This document shows, in pieces, positions 8,157 to 16,353 of a DNA stretch of 29,651 bases. The stretch's first letter is position 1, and every line of letters begins with the position of its first letter. The DNA comes from an uncultured Synechococcus sp. (GTDB lineage Bacteria > Cyanobacteriota > Cyanobacteriia > PCC-6307 > Cyanobiaceae), in assembly GCA_937930135.1 (NCBI GenBank), contig CALGVO010000106.1, positions 1-29,651 on the forward strand, in the 5' to 3' direction. The notes beneath the pieces were generated by a model. It was given only the letters and a program-made list of their open reading frames with translations, was not told the DNA's origin and ran no database searches. Made by a program: the position numbers and the translations under genes.

Positions 8157-9331
8157 CAGGGCTCCAAACGCTGGATGGCCTGCTCCAGGCTGTCGCTCGG
8201 TTGCACCAGGGCAAGGCGCAACCAGTGGGCACCGGCGGCACCGAAGCCCGACCCCGGGGTGAGCGCCACACCCGACTGATCGAGCAGCGCCGCCGCCAGA
8301 TCCTCGTCGTTCCAGCCCCGCTGCCTGGCCCAGGTGGGTACGGGAAGCCACAGATAGAGCGCCATCGACGGGACGGGCGCCTGCCAGCCGAGGCGGTGAA
8401 GCGCCTTCAGGGTGCGATCCCTGCGCTCGCGATAGATGGGCACGATCCGGCGCGGCCAATCGGGGACCTCGGTGAGAGCCGCGATCGCCCCCTGCTGCAG
8501 GGCGAGGGATTGGTTGAAATCCACCACCCCCTTGAGCTGCCGGAGCGCACTGATCAGGGGCGCCGCCCCAACGGCGAAGGCAAGACGGAAGCCACCGAGG
8601 CACCAACCCTTCGAGAGGGAAAAGAATTCGATCCCCCGCTCGCGCCAGCCCCGGCTGCGCAGCAACGCCGGCGCCTCTCCCTCCAGGGCGAGATCGAGAT
8701 AGGGGTTGTCGTGGGCCAGGACGCAGTCATGGCGCTGGGCCCGCTGCATCGCCTCATCCAGCCAGGTCTGCTCACCGACCTGGGCCGTTGGGTTGTGGGG
8801 AAAGCCCAGCACCATCAACCGCAACTGATCCCATTCGGAGCTGCTCAACCTGTCCCAGCAGGGTCGCCATCCCTTCGCCTCCTCCAGAGGCAGCGATGCA
8901 ATCCGGGCATCAGCCAGCACCAGGCCACCGCGGTGGGAGGGGTAGGAGGGATCGAGGATCAAGCCGGCCTCGCCAGGGTTGAGCACCGCCAGTGGCAGAT
9001 GGGCCGTTCCTTCCTGGGAGCCCACCAGCAGCAGCACTTCCCGCTCTGGATCCACATCCACCGCGAAGCGGGACTGACACCAGGAAGCCACGGCCTCACG
9101 CAGGGGCCGGGTGCCAGCATGGAGGCAATAGGTCGCACTTCCAGGCGCCTTAAGTGCTGCCGCCATGGCGGCCAACGCCTGGGGTGGCGGCTCCAGATCC
9201 GTGGACCCAAGGGAGAGGTCCACAAGTGGCAGGCCCTGGGCTGCCTGACTGAAGCGATACTGATGCTTGCGCTGGTCATTGCGGTCGAAAACACCGCTGC
9301 CCAGTCGCTCCAGACGCCTAGAGGTGTGCAT
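8138..9331 (-). CDS. PLP-dependent class I/II aminotransferase
   Basis: A fold-type I aminotransferase of 397 residues. The PLP lysine is Lys241 in FFSLSKGWCLGGFRL; also visible are SQEGTAHL (cofactor phosphate region, about 105-112), FPHNPTAQ with Asn180, AHDNPYLDL with Asp208, and a C-terminal WLRLALVQPS that should supply the carboxylate-binding Arg. This pattern fits the LL-diaminopimelate/aspartate aminotransferase-like branch, but the substrate cannot be fixed from sequence alone. ATG at 9331 is chosen; it lies inside the end of trxA, giving a 14-base overlap. The 3' end overlaps birA. It therefore sits in a compact minus-strand string, trxA-aminotransferase-birA-M23. Confidence 0.9.
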   Translation of the reverse strand: MHTSRRLERLGSGVFDRNDQRKHQYRFSQAAQGLPLVDLSLGSTDLEPPPQALAAMAAALKAPGSATYCLHAGTRPLREAVASWCQSRFAVDVDPEREVLLLVGSQEGTAHLPLAVLNPGEAGLILDPSYPSHRGGLVLADARIASLPLEEAKGWRPCWDRLSSSEWDQLRLMVLGFPHNPTAQVGEQTWLDEAMQRAQRHDCVLAHDNPYLDLALEGEAPALLRSRGWRERGIEFFSLSKGWCLGGFRLAFAVGAAPLISALRQLKGVVDFNQSLALQQGAIAALTEVPDWPRRIVPIYRERRDRTLKALHRLGWQAPVPSMALYLWLPVPTWARQRGWNDEDLAAALLDQSGVALTPGSGFGAAGAHWLRLALVQPSDSLEQAIQRLEPWWRQQS

Positions 9332-9644
9332 CCAGGAAAGCCTGCAGCTGGGGCTTGGCGATGGCACCCTCATGGCGTGCCAGCTCAGCACCATTCTGAA
9401 AAATGATCAGCGTGGGAATGCCCTGTACCTTGTAGGCATCTCGGGTAGCGGGGTTGCCATCCACCTCGAGCTTGCCGACGTCGAGGCGGTCGGCATAGGT
9501 CTCAGCAGCCCAGTCCATCAGAGGGGCCATCAGGCGGCAGGGGCCGCACCAGGCTGCCCAGAAATCCACCAGCACCGGCTTGGATGCCTGGAGGACCTCC
9601 TGGGCGAAGGCCGCATCGGTGAAGTCGGAGACAGCAGTGGCCAC
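9318..9644 (-). CDS. trxA: Thioredoxin
   Basis: A 108-residue thioredoxin with the classical redox site WCGPC (Cys33 and Cys36) in VDFWAAWCGPCRLMAP, the buried Asp27 of VDFW, and the cis-proline in GIPTLIIF. It reduces protein disulphides in the cytoplasm, fed by thioredoxin reductase or ferredoxin-thioredoxin reductase. The start is GTG at 9644. It overlaps the aminotransferase start by 14 bases, so the two are translationally linked. Several thioredoxins are usual in cyanobacteria and I cannot say whether this is the essential m-type, although length and motif are typical. Confidence 0.95.
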   Translation of the reverse strand: MATAVSDFTDAAFAQEVLQASKPVLVDFWAAWCGPCRLMAPLMDWAAETYADRLDVGKLEVDGNPATRDAYKVQGIPTLIIFQNGAELARHEGAIAKPQLQAFLDAHL

Positions 9645-9680
9645 GGCTACAGATCAAACGTGGCCCGATCCTATGGGGGC

Positions 9681-10460
9681 TCAGAGCTTGTCGATCGACT
9701 TGCGCAGCTCCTCGAGATCGGCATCCACCTCCGCCACCCTCACCGGATCGACCTTGGTTGGATCGGAGGGCTCGCCGGCCGGCAAGGCCACCGCTTCCGG
9801 TCCACCCTCCAGTCGCTGGCGCAGGGAAGCCAGTTCATCGTCCACATCACTGCCACCCTCGAGAGAAGCGAACTGGCTCTCCAGATCGGCGCCAGCCAGC
9901 TCGGCTGCAGCCTGGCTACTGGCCTCCAAGGCCTGCACCTTGTCTTCCATGCGCTCAAACGCTGCCATGGCTGAGTTGGTACCGAGATTGCCCACAGCAT
10001 TCTGCAGCTGTTGCTGCGCCTGGGCCGCCTGGGCCCGGGCCTTGAGCATGTCCTTCTTGGTGCGCGCTTCGGCGATCTTGCCCTCGAGTGCCACCAGGCT
10101 CTTCTTGAGGGTCTCCACCTGAGCGTCCTGACCCTTCAGCTGGCCTGAGAGCGACGTCGCCGTCTCCTGGAAGGTCTTGCGGCGGGCCAGGGCCTCACGG
10201 GCCAACCCTTCCTCCCCTTTCTTCAGGGCCAGTTCGGCCCGTTCGTACCAGGTAACCGCCTGGGCCTCGGCCTGATCGGCCTGATTGCGCAACCGCTTCT
10301 GACTGGCAATCGCCATCGCCACCGCCTGACGCAACTTGACCAGGTCGGCCTGCATGTCGGCAACCGACTGATCGAGAATCTTGACCGGATCCTCCGCCTT
10401 GCTCACCAGATCGTTGAGGTTGGCCCGAAGCAGACGACTGAGCCGATCGAAAAAACCCAT
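9681..10460 (-). CDS. vipp1: Vipp1/IM30 (PspA-family) membrane-maintenance protein
   Basis: A PspA/Vipp1 family coiled-coil protein of 259 residues that assembles into ESCRT-III-like rings and rods on membranes and, in cyanobacteria, supports thylakoid biogenesis. The N-terminal amphipathic helix MGFFDRLSRLLRANLNDLVS is followed by AEDPVKILDQ and long Lys/Glu/Ala/Gln helices through about residue 190. A C-terminal extension after residue 220, ending DADLEELRKSIDKL, is the extra helix that distinguishes Vipp1 from PspA. ATG at 10460 is unambiguous. The gene heads the minus-strand string (trxA follows 36 bases downstream) and is divergent from dciA. Confidence 0.92.
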   Translation of the reverse strand: MGFFDRLSRLLRANLNDLVSKAEDPVKILDQSVADMQADLVKLRQAVAMAIASQKRLRNQADQAEAQAVTWYERAELALKKGEEGLAREALARRKTFQETATSLSGQLKGQDAQVETLKKSLVALEGKIAEARTKKDMLKARAQAAQAQQQLQNAVGNLGTNSAMAAFERMEDKVQALEASSQAAAELAGADLESQFASLEGGSDVDDELASLRQRLEGGPEAVALPAGEPSDPTKVDPVRVAEVDADLEELRKSIDKL

Positions 10461-10519
10461 GGGGGAGGAGCTGGCGGGTGCGGCAGTTTGAGGCTAGCGA
10501 GAGACCCTCTCAGCGCCGC

Positions 10520-10525
10520 TAATAT
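10520..10525 (+). promoter_or_regulatory. Possible -10 box for the DciA-like gene
   Basis: TAATAT at 10520-10525 lies 30 bases before the DciA-like ATG in the 95-base gap shared with vipp1. It matches a sigma-70 -10 element well, but no good -35 sits 16-18 bases upstream; the nearest TTGAGG is at 10488. Treat as a weak candidate. Confidence 0.25.
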
Positions 10526-10555
10526 CAACTGGAGCATCGGTTCAGTTCGCAAGCC

Positions 10556-11128
10556 ATGGCACGGGCTCCCCGGTCCCAGCGTCGTCGTTTTGGCCGGGGC
10601 GAGCTGATGCAGGCGGCGGAACCAGCCGCGGCCGAGCCACTGCTGGGCTGCCTGGAAAGCCTGCTACGCGACTGGCGCTCGCAAGGATCGATCGCCGCGA
10701 TCTGGCAGGACTGGCCGCGCCTGGCCGGCTCCCAACTCGCTCCGCACTGTCACCCTCTCAGTTTCCACGGAGGGCTGCTCACCGTGGGAGCCAGCCAACC
10801 CCAATGGCGGCAGGCGCTCCAGTACAGCCGCCCCCAGCTGCTTGCCGCGCTGCGGAGCGCCGGGCACGCGATTCGCGACCTGCGCATCCAACAACACCAT
10901 GCACCGACGCGCCCGGAACAGGACAGCGAAGAGTCCATCTGGGCCCGCCATCCCAGTCGCATCGATGTGCACGGTCTCGCCACCTGTCCGCAGTGCCAGA
11001 GTCCGGCCCCTGCTGGAGAGATGGCGCTCTGGGGCCATTGCGGCTTCTGCCGGCGCCAGCTGCTGGCCAGCAGCGACACAGCCTCGATCAATAGCGCTCC
11101 GGCCGAGGCACGCGCCAATCGGAGCTGA
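10556..11128 (+). CDS. DUF721 (DciA-like) protein with C-terminal zinc ribbon
   Basis: A 190-residue protein. Residues 27-112 fit the DUF721 fold: LLRDW, IWQDWPRLAGSQLAPHCHPLSFHGGLLTVGAS, and QWRQALQYSRPQLLAAL. In other bacteria DUF721 proteins act as DciA, the ancestral loader of the DnaB replicative helicase, so a replication role is likely here. After a charged linker (113-135) comes a zinc-ribbon-like module with Cys144-x2-Cys147 and Cys162-x2-Cys165, not part of canonical DciA. ATG at 10556 is clear. The last 41 bases overlap the 3' end of the convergent GT39 gene, so the final residues are encoded on both strands. The family assignment is fairly sure, the exact role less so. Confidence 0.82.
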   Translation: MARAPRSQRRRFGRGELMQAAEPAAAEPLLGCLESLLRDWRSQGSIAAIWQDWPRLAGSQLAPHCHPLSFHGGLLTVGASQPQWRQALQYSRPQLLAALRSAGHAIRDLRIQQHHAPTRPEQDSEESIWARHPSRIDVHGLATCPQCQSPAPAGEMALWGHCGFCRRQLLASSDTASINSAPAEARANRS

Positions 11129-12956
11129 CGCCATCGGCCTCGAGTTGGTCGGCACGAGCCTCGAGGCGACGGCGATCGATGCGCCAAAGTCGATAGATGC
11201 CATAACGCCCGAGCAGCTGGGGCTCCAAGCCCTGCCAATGCTTCCGAGCTGCCGTGGCGGCATCGATCACAACCAGGGCGGTGGGCATCAACTCGATCGG
11301 ACCACCGCTCCATTGCCGCCTTTGCTCGGAGCGCAACCGCTCGGCGACATTCACCAGAGCACCTTTCGAGCGCCCCTCATACACCACAACCCGATTGGTG
11401 TAGAAATGCAGGGAAGGTTTCATCACTCCCACCATCGCCACCGGCTCCTGAAGAGATGGCGTTGGTGCTCGCTCGCCCTGACGAACAATCTCTGCAGCGA
11501 CCTGGCGCACGGGCTGCTGCCGCACCCGGTCGCCGAGGGCCACCATCGGCACCAGAGCAACCCACTGAAACAGCAGCAAGGGCCCCTGCATGCCGAGCAG
11601 CTTGGCGGGCCCCTCGCCCGACTGGCGGCGCCAGGCCAGCACCACGCCCAACACAGCCGCCACGCTGAAACACACCGCCGCTCGCAGCACCAGGCCGCTG
11701 GCGATCAGCTCTGCGGGGAGCGTGGGCATCTCCGGATCACGAATCAGGGGAATCCAGAGGTGCGAGAGCCACAGCCCCACGGCCAGAACGGCACTAAGAC
11801 CAGCGCAAGCAAACCAGGCCCACCACTGGATCTGCCGGGAGCGCAGGAGCGATGGCAGCAACGACAGACTGATCAGTAGTGCTGCCGCCGGCGTGGCCGG
11901 CAACCAGTAACTGGGCAATTTGGTGGCCGCCGTGGTGAACAACAGCAGCACCGCCAAGAGCCAACAGGCGGCGAAAACCTGGAGCGACTCGTCTCGATCA
12001 CCGGGCGCTGACCAAAGGCCAGCACCTCTCGCCACCTGAAGCAGACCCAGCATCAGCAGAGGCGTGAACGGCAGGGCCGCCACTAGCATCACCGGGCCGA
12101 AAAACCACCAGGGCTGCAGGTGGTTGTTCACCACGGAGGTGAACCGCTGCAGGTTGTGATAGCCAAAAAAGCTGTTCCAGAAAGGTTCACCTTCCACCAG
12201 CAATTCAGCGGCGTACCAGGGCAGGCTCACCAGAGCCGTGAGCGCCAGGCCTCGAAGCGGTCGCAGATGGCTCCAGAGCCCGACAACGTCCCGGCGCACG
12301 AAGCCGAACAACACCAGGGTGAGGCCGGTGAGCACCACCGCCACCGGCCCCTTGGCGAGCACAGCACAACCGAGCAGCAACCAGGCGATCCACCACCGGC
12401 GTCCGCCGTCGCGATCACAACGCCACTGACAGAGCAGGCTCAGGGCCAGGGTGCCGCACAGCAATGCATCACTGACGGCGGTTCGGCTCCAGATCAGCAC
12501 CAGGGGCGAGAGGGCAAAGGCCAGGGCTGTAGCGAGCGCCGTCCGGCGAGGTGTGCCATCACCGCACTGGGGATGGCGCATCACCGTGTCGCCGAGCATG
12601 AGCATCGCTGCCACAGTGGACAATGCCGAAGGCAGGCGAGCCGCCCAGGTGCCCAGGGGATCCCACTGCGAATGGCCGGGAATGGCATAACCCAGTCCCA
12701 TCAACCAGTAGACGAGAGGCGGTTTGTCGTAGCGCGGTAAGCCATTGACACGCGGCGTGAGCCAATCACCGGTGCGCGCCATGGCCCGACCGGCAGCAGC
12801 GAACAGCGGCGGAGTCTCATCCACCAGGCCGGTGGCGCCGAGCTGCCAGCAGCACACCAGCACACCGAGCGCAAGAATCAGCAGCAGGCCTCGGCGCCGC
12901 TGCCTCGGGCTGAGCTGCTGAGCATGGTTCCGGCGGTCCGAAAGGGTCAGGGGCAT
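11088..12956 (-). CDS. GT39-type polytopic glycosyltransferase (ArnT/PMT-like)
   Basis: A 622-residue membrane protein with about 11-12 hydrophobic helices in the first 480 residues and a soluble C-terminal domain. The first extracytoplasmic loop holds the family motif GLVDETPPLFAA with Asp46-Glu47, then GDWLTPRVNGLPRYDKPPLVYWLM, as in ArnT and protein O-mannosyltransferases, which move a sugar from a polyprenyl-phosphate donor on the outer face of the membrane. The acceptor (lipid, glycan or protein) cannot be told. ATG at 12956 is chosen over the longer frame to 13001 because it makes a 10-base overlap with the upstream glycosyltransferase and begins a normal basic N-terminus before helix 1. 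It is the last gene of a three-gene string. Confidence 0.88.
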   Translation of the reverse strand: MPLTLSDRRNHAQQLSPRQRRRGLLLILALGVLVCCWQLGATGLVDETPPLFAAAGRAMARTGDWLTPRVNGLPRYDKPPLVYWLMGLGYAIPGHSQWDPLGTWAARLPSALSTVAAMLMLGDTVMRHPQCGDGTPRRTALATALAFALSPLVLIWSRTAVSDALLCGTLALSLLCQWRCDRDGGRRWWIAWLLLGCAVLAKGPVAVVLTGLTLVLFGFVRRDVVGLWSHLRPLRGLALTALVSLPWYAAELLVEGEPFWNSFFGYHNLQRFTSVVNNHLQPWWFFGPVMLVAALPFTPLLMLGLLQVARGAGLWSAPGDRDESLQVFAACWLLAVLLLFTTAATKLPSYWLPATPAAALLISLSLLPSLLRSRQIQWWAWFACAGLSAVLAVGLWLSHLWIPLIRDPEMPTLPAELIASGLVLRAAVCFSVAAVLGVVLAWRRQSGEGPAKLLGMQGPLLLFQWVALVPMVALGDRVRQQPVRQVAAEIVRQGERAPTPSLQEPVAMVGVMKPSLHFYTNRVVVYEGRSKGALVNVAERLRSEQRRQWSGGPIELMPTALVVIDAATAARKHWQGLEPQLLGRYGIYRLWRIDRRRLEARADQLEADGVSSDWRVPRPERY

Positions 12957-14059
12957 GCGGAAATGCTGCCATCTCCGGGCGCCAGGCCCCTGTAGATCCA
13001 CCGCTCCACCCGTTCAGCAAAGATCGCCTGGCTGGCATGGCACTCAACCCACTGGCGACAGGCTTTGCGGTCGATCGCATCGAGCTGATGCACCGCCGCC
13101 AGCAAGCCATCACAGTCATCCGGAGGCACCAACCAACCGGTGATTCCGTGCTGCACCAGCTCTCCGGGGCCGCCCCGGTCGTAGGCGATCACAGGCACGC
13201 CGCAGGCCAGAGCCTCCACCACCACGTTGCCGTAGGCCTCATTCCATTTCGGGGTGTTGATGAGGGCTCGACAGCACCCCAACTCGTTCTGCAAAGCCAT
13301 GGTGGGCAGAAAGCCGCGCCATTGGATCGTGCCTGCTGGAGCGGCGGCTTCCACCCGGGCGGCGTAGGCAGGATCCTCGACCAGCCCCCACACCAGCAGA
13401 GGCTCCCCGAGGCGAGCCGCGACCGACACGGCATCCTCAAGCCCCTTCTCGGGTGCGACACGGCCCGCCCAACCCAGGGGTCCACCGGGCTGCACCTGAA
13501 GGCCATAGCGGCTGAGATCAAACCCATTCCCCACCACCACCGGGGGGTCTGGCAGACCGAAATCATCCGCCTGCCTTCGGCTATGAAACGCAAGGCGCCG
13601 CTGGTCCCAGCGGGCCAGATCCAGCAGCAACGCATCGATCACCCGCGCCACTGAGCCCATGCTCACCAAATGAAAGATCGGCTGGTGCTGGCGCGGCGTC
13701 AGCCAGAGGGGGAGCCAGTCGTAGCCGAAATTGAGAACGGCATCGGCTGTGGATGCAAGCTCTAAGGCCAGTTCCCACAATTTTGGCAGAACTCCCTGCG
13801 AGGGGATCAGCACCGGTCCATCGGGGTCGGCATGTTGCCAGCTGGGCTGATCCTCACCGGCCACAGGGTGCAAATGCACCTGCTCACACCCCTCTGGCAG
13901 CCGGGAACCCTCCGGGGCCACCAAATGAATATGGTGACCTCGCTGGCCAAGTCCTCGCAACAGGGTGGTGATCGTGAGTTCCACCCCACCACCACGCCCG
14001 CTGCCCAAATAGCCGATCGGTGTGCTCACCAGCACGAGATCCAGAGGGGTCGATGCCAT
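12947..14059 (-). CDS. GT4 glycosyltransferase, likely pteridine glucosyltransferase (BGluT-like)
   Basis: A soluble GT-B fold glycosyltransferase of 370 residues. The N-terminal domain opens VSTPIGYLGSGRGGGVELT, a glycine-rich loop. The C-terminal domain has GWAGRVAPEKGLEDA (about 196-210) and the retaining-enzyme signature E-x7-E, Glu274 to Glu282, in NEAYGNVVVEALACGVPVIAY. The glycine loop, NFGYDWLPLWLTP and HLVSMGS match what I remember of the Synechococcus elongatus UDP-glucose:tetrahydrobiopterin glucosyltransferase, so the likely role is glucosylating a reduced pterin in the cytosol. This is from memory, not a search. ATG at 14059 shares one base with the EamA gene's stop (TGATG). Upstream in-frame sequence is EamA read out of frame. 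Confidence 0.85.
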   Translation of the reverse strand: MASTPLDLVLVSTPIGYLGSGRGGGVELTITTLLRGLGQRGHHIHLVAPEGSRLPEGCEQVHLHPVAGEDQPSWQHADPDGPVLIPSQGVLPKLWELALELASTADAVLNFGYDWLPLWLTPRQHQPIFHLVSMGSVARVIDALLLDLARWDQRRLAFHSRRQADDFGLPDPPVVVGNGFDLSRYGLQVQPGGPLGWAGRVAPEKGLEDAVSVAARLGEPLLVWGLVEDPAYAARVEAAAPAGTIQWRGFLPTMALQNELGCCRALINTPKWNEAYGNVVVEALACGVPVIAYDRGGPGELVQHGITGWLVPPDDCDGLLAAVHQLDAIDRKACRQWVECHASQAIFAERVERWIYRGLAPGDGSISACP

Positions 14060-15015
14060 CAGCCCGATCCCCCTGTTGAGAGAAGCGTCTCGGGCACCGA
14101 AGGCTCCCAAAACCGACGCCGCTGACTGACCAGAACCACCGAGAGCAGCACGAGGCAGACCCCTACCCACTGCAGAGACGTCAACCGTTCCTGCAGCCAG
14201 ATCCCACCCGACAGCAGAGCAAACACCGGCGTGAGAAAGCCCAGGGTGCTGAACCCGGTGAGATCGCGGCGGGTGGCGAACCAGAAGAACAATCCGTAAG
14301 CCAAGGCGCTGCCCAGCAGGCTGGCGTAGGCCATCAACCCCCACTCGGGCAAGGTCCAATCCGGCCAGAGCGGACGGCCTGGCGCGATGGCCTGCAGGAG
14401 CAGGAGCGGAACCCCGCCGATCAGCATGTGCCACCCGGTGACAGCAACGGGATGGCTCTGGCGGCAGGCATAGCGGCTCAGGACGGTGCCGAACGCCATG
14501 GCCACGGCCGCCGCCAGCATCCAGCCCGCCCCACCGCCGAGCAGACCAGAAAGCGGCACCGGCGCTCCGAACAGCCACCAGTGCTGCAGGAGATCGGCCG
14601 GAACCCCCAGACAGACGATGCCGGCCAGTCCCAGCAGCAAGCCAATCCAGCCCACGGGATTGATCGCTTCAGCAAAGAGGGCCCGGGCCAGCAGAGCCAC
14701 CATCAGAGGCTGGGAGTCAATCAGCACCGAACCAAGACCGGCACCGGTGAACGCCAACCCGCGGGCCAGGCAGAACTGAAACACCGTGGCGTCCACCAGG
14801 GTGAAGAGCAGAAACCAAAACCAGTCAGCCGGATCCACCCGTGCGGAGGCACCGAGCAGGGGCAGACTCAGTAGCACCGCTATCCCCGCCGGCAGCAGTC
14901 GCAGCGCAGCCACCAGAAGGGGACCGGCGGAAGCCACCAGGGGGGCCATCGCTGCCATCGCCGTACCCCACAGGGCGAAGGGCAACAGCATCAACAGCCC
15001 GAGCCGCAGGGACAT
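14059..15015 (-). CDS. EamA/DMT-family transporter
   Basis: A 318-residue integral membrane protein with about ten helices arranged as two EamA halves, each with a Gly/Ala-rich helix pair (first half PFALWGTAMAAMAP; second half GWMLAAAVAMAFGTVLSRYA). Members of the drug/metabolite transporter superfamily export or import small metabolites; the substrate here cannot be read from sequence. The start is ATG at 15015 (MSLRLGLLMLLPF). The frame continues upstream to 15147, but that part is Arg/Cys-rich and antisense to sppA. It is the first gene of the string EamA-GT4-GT39 and diverges from sppA across 44 bases, so the two promoters must be close or overlapping. Confidence 0.88.
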   Translation of the reverse strand: MSLRLGLLMLLPFALWGTAMAAMAPLVASAGPLLVAALRLLPAGIAVLLSLPLLGASARVDPADWFWFLLFTLVDATVFQFCLARGLAFTGAGLGSVLIDSQPLMVALLARALFAEAINPVGWIGLLLGLAGIVCLGVPADLLQHWWLFGAPVPLSGLLGGGAGWMLAAAVAMAFGTVLSRYACRQSHPVAVTGWHMLIGGVPLLLLQAIAPGRPLWPDWTLPEWGLMAYASLLGSALAYGLFFWFATRRDLTGFSTLGFLTPVFALLSGGIWLQERLTSLQWVGVCLVLLSVVLVSQRRRFWEPSVPETLLSTGGSG

Positions 15016-15059
15016 GGGGGGCTCCAACAGGTTCCTTTTTAAGATCCAGACCACTTTGG

Positions 15060-15878
15060 ATGACGCAGATGGCCTGGCCCTGGCGGCGCAGATCCCGACG
15101 ACGCATGGCACGCATCGCCATCGAGGGAGCGATCGGAGCCTCCACACGCCGGCGGGTGCTGAAAGCCTTGCGTGAGGTGGAGAAGCGGGAATTCCCTGCC
15201 CTGCTTCTACGAATCGACAGCCCCGGTGGCACGGTGGGTGACAGCCAGGAGATTCATGCCGCCCTGCTCCGGCTGCGCGAGAAGGGGTGTCGGGTTGTCG
15301 CCAGCTTCGGCAACATCTCAGCCTCCGGTGGGGTGTATGTCGGAGTGGCCGCCGAAACGATCGTGAGCAACCCGGGCACGATCACCGGATCGATCGGCGT
15401 GATCCTGCGCGGCAACAACCTCTCCAAATTGCTGGAACGGGTGGGCATCCGCTTCGAAACCGTGAAAAGCGGCGCCTTCAAAGACATTCTTTCCCCCGAC
15501 CGCGCCCTGAGTGCCGAAGAGCGAGACCTGTTGCAATCGCTGATTGACAGCAGTTACGAGCAATTCGTGCAGGCGGTGGCCGAAGGTCGCAATCTGGACC
15601 CCGACGTGGTGCGGCAATTCGCCGACGGCCGGGTCTTCAGCGGCGCCCAGGCCAAGGAGCTTGGCCTCGTGGATGTCCTTGGCGACGAAGAAACCGCCCG
15701 CCGCAAGGCGGCGGACCTGGCCGGACTCGAGGCCGACAGTCAACCCGTGACTCTGGGCAAACCGCGCAAACAGCTGATGGGGCTATTGCCCGGCTCGGAA
15801 CTGCTGCGGCATGTGGGGCAACTGCTGGAAAGCGAAGTGCTGCTGGCCCACCAACCCCTCTGGCTGTTCCGGCCATGA
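15060..15878 (+). CDS. sppA: Signal peptide peptidase SppA (short, 36K type)
   Basis: A Ser-Lys dyad protease of the ClpP/crotonase-like S49 family that degrades leftover signal peptides. The protein is 272 residues, a single S49 domain. Seen: LLLRIDSPGGTVGDSQEI, the nucleophile Ser89 in ISASGGVYVG, the general base Lys141 in VKSGAFKDILSP, and SNPGTITGSIGVI. It has no transmembrane segment; the N-terminus is instead very basic (WPWRRRSRRRMARI), perhaps for membrane-surface binding. ATG at 15060 is chosen, with ATG at 15069 close behind. The open frame further upstream is antisense to the EamA gene. Its TGA overlaps the aroH ATG. Confidence 0.9.
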   Translation: MTQMAWPWRRRSRRRMARIAIEGAIGASTRRRVLKALREVEKREFPALLLRIDSPGGTVGDSQEIHAALLRLREKGCRVVASFGNISASGGVYVGVAAETIVSNPGTITGSIGVILRGNNLSKLLERVGIRFETVKSGAFKDILSPDRALSAEERDLLQSLIDSSYEQFVQAVAEGRNLDPDVVRQFADGRVFSGAQAKELGLVDVLGDEETARRKAADLAGLEADSQPVTLGKPRKQLMGLLPGSELLRHVGQLLESEVLLAHQPLWLFRP

Positions 15879-16255
15879 CCGCCTCACCCAAGCTCTGCGG
15901 CCTCCGTGGGGCCACCACCTGCTCCGCCAACACACACGACGCAATTGCCGCAAGCGTCGGAGATCTGGTCGGCACCCTGGTGCAACGCAATGGGCTGAGC
16001 GCCGAACGCATCGTTTCGGTGACATTTTCAGTGACCACAGATCTGGATGCCTGTTTCCCCGCCGCGATCGCCCGGCGTCAGCCGGGCTGGGACAACGTGG
16101 CCCTGCTGGATTGCCAGCAGATGGCAGTGCAAGGCGATCTGCCGCGCTGCATCCGTTTGCTGGCCCACGTGTGGTTACCCGCCGATCAACCACCCCATCA
16201 CATTTACCTTGGCGAGGCGGCCCGACTGCGTCCAGACAGATCCGGTCACAACTGA
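15875..16255 (+). CDS. aroH: Chorismate mutase, AroH class
   Basis: A 126-residue monofunctional chorismate mutase, converting chorismate to prephenate for phenylalanine and tyrosine synthesis. It matches the trimeric Bacillus AroH fold: LRGATT with Arg11, SVTFSVTTDLDACFPA, QGDLPRCIRLLAHV with Arg94, and HIYLGEAARLRPD with Tyr111. These correspond to B. subtilis Arg7, Arg90 and Tyr108. The position of the catalytic Glu78 appears to be Gln82 here (CQQMAV against CMQEMDV). The ATG at 15875 overlaps the sppA stop as ATGA, so the two are coupled. Confidence 0.92.
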   Translation: MTASPKLCGLRGATTCSANTHDAIAASVGDLVGTLVQRNGLSAERIVSVTFSVTTDLDACFPAAIARRQPGWDNVALLDCQQMAVQGDLPRCIRLLAHVWLPADQPPHHIYLGEAARLRPDRSGHN

Positions 16256-16353
16256 CAGCTCCAGGGCCGGCCCAGGCCCCGTCGCCGGCGGAGGCTGGCT
16301 CAAGACAATCAACCACAGACTTCTGCCGAAGGCTCTCGCCATCCGCTCTGCCC

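Noticed and set aside
8157..8606. N-terminal extension of birA
   Set aside because: This 150-codon stretch is the aminotransferase gene read in another frame; it has no HTH character, and BirA without it has a normal length.
8201..9406. A 401-codon plus-strand open frame
   Set aside because: Antisense to the aminotransferase, which has an intact PLP lysine and conserved residues.
14060..14578. N-terminal extension of the GT4 glycosyltransferase
   Set aside because: The segment is the EamA gene in a different frame; the glycosyltransferase fold starts at the ATG at 14059.
15811..16353. N-terminal extension of the DUF2808 gene
   Set aside because: It overlaps the end of sppA and all of aroH out of frame, while ATG at 16354 gives a normal signal peptide.
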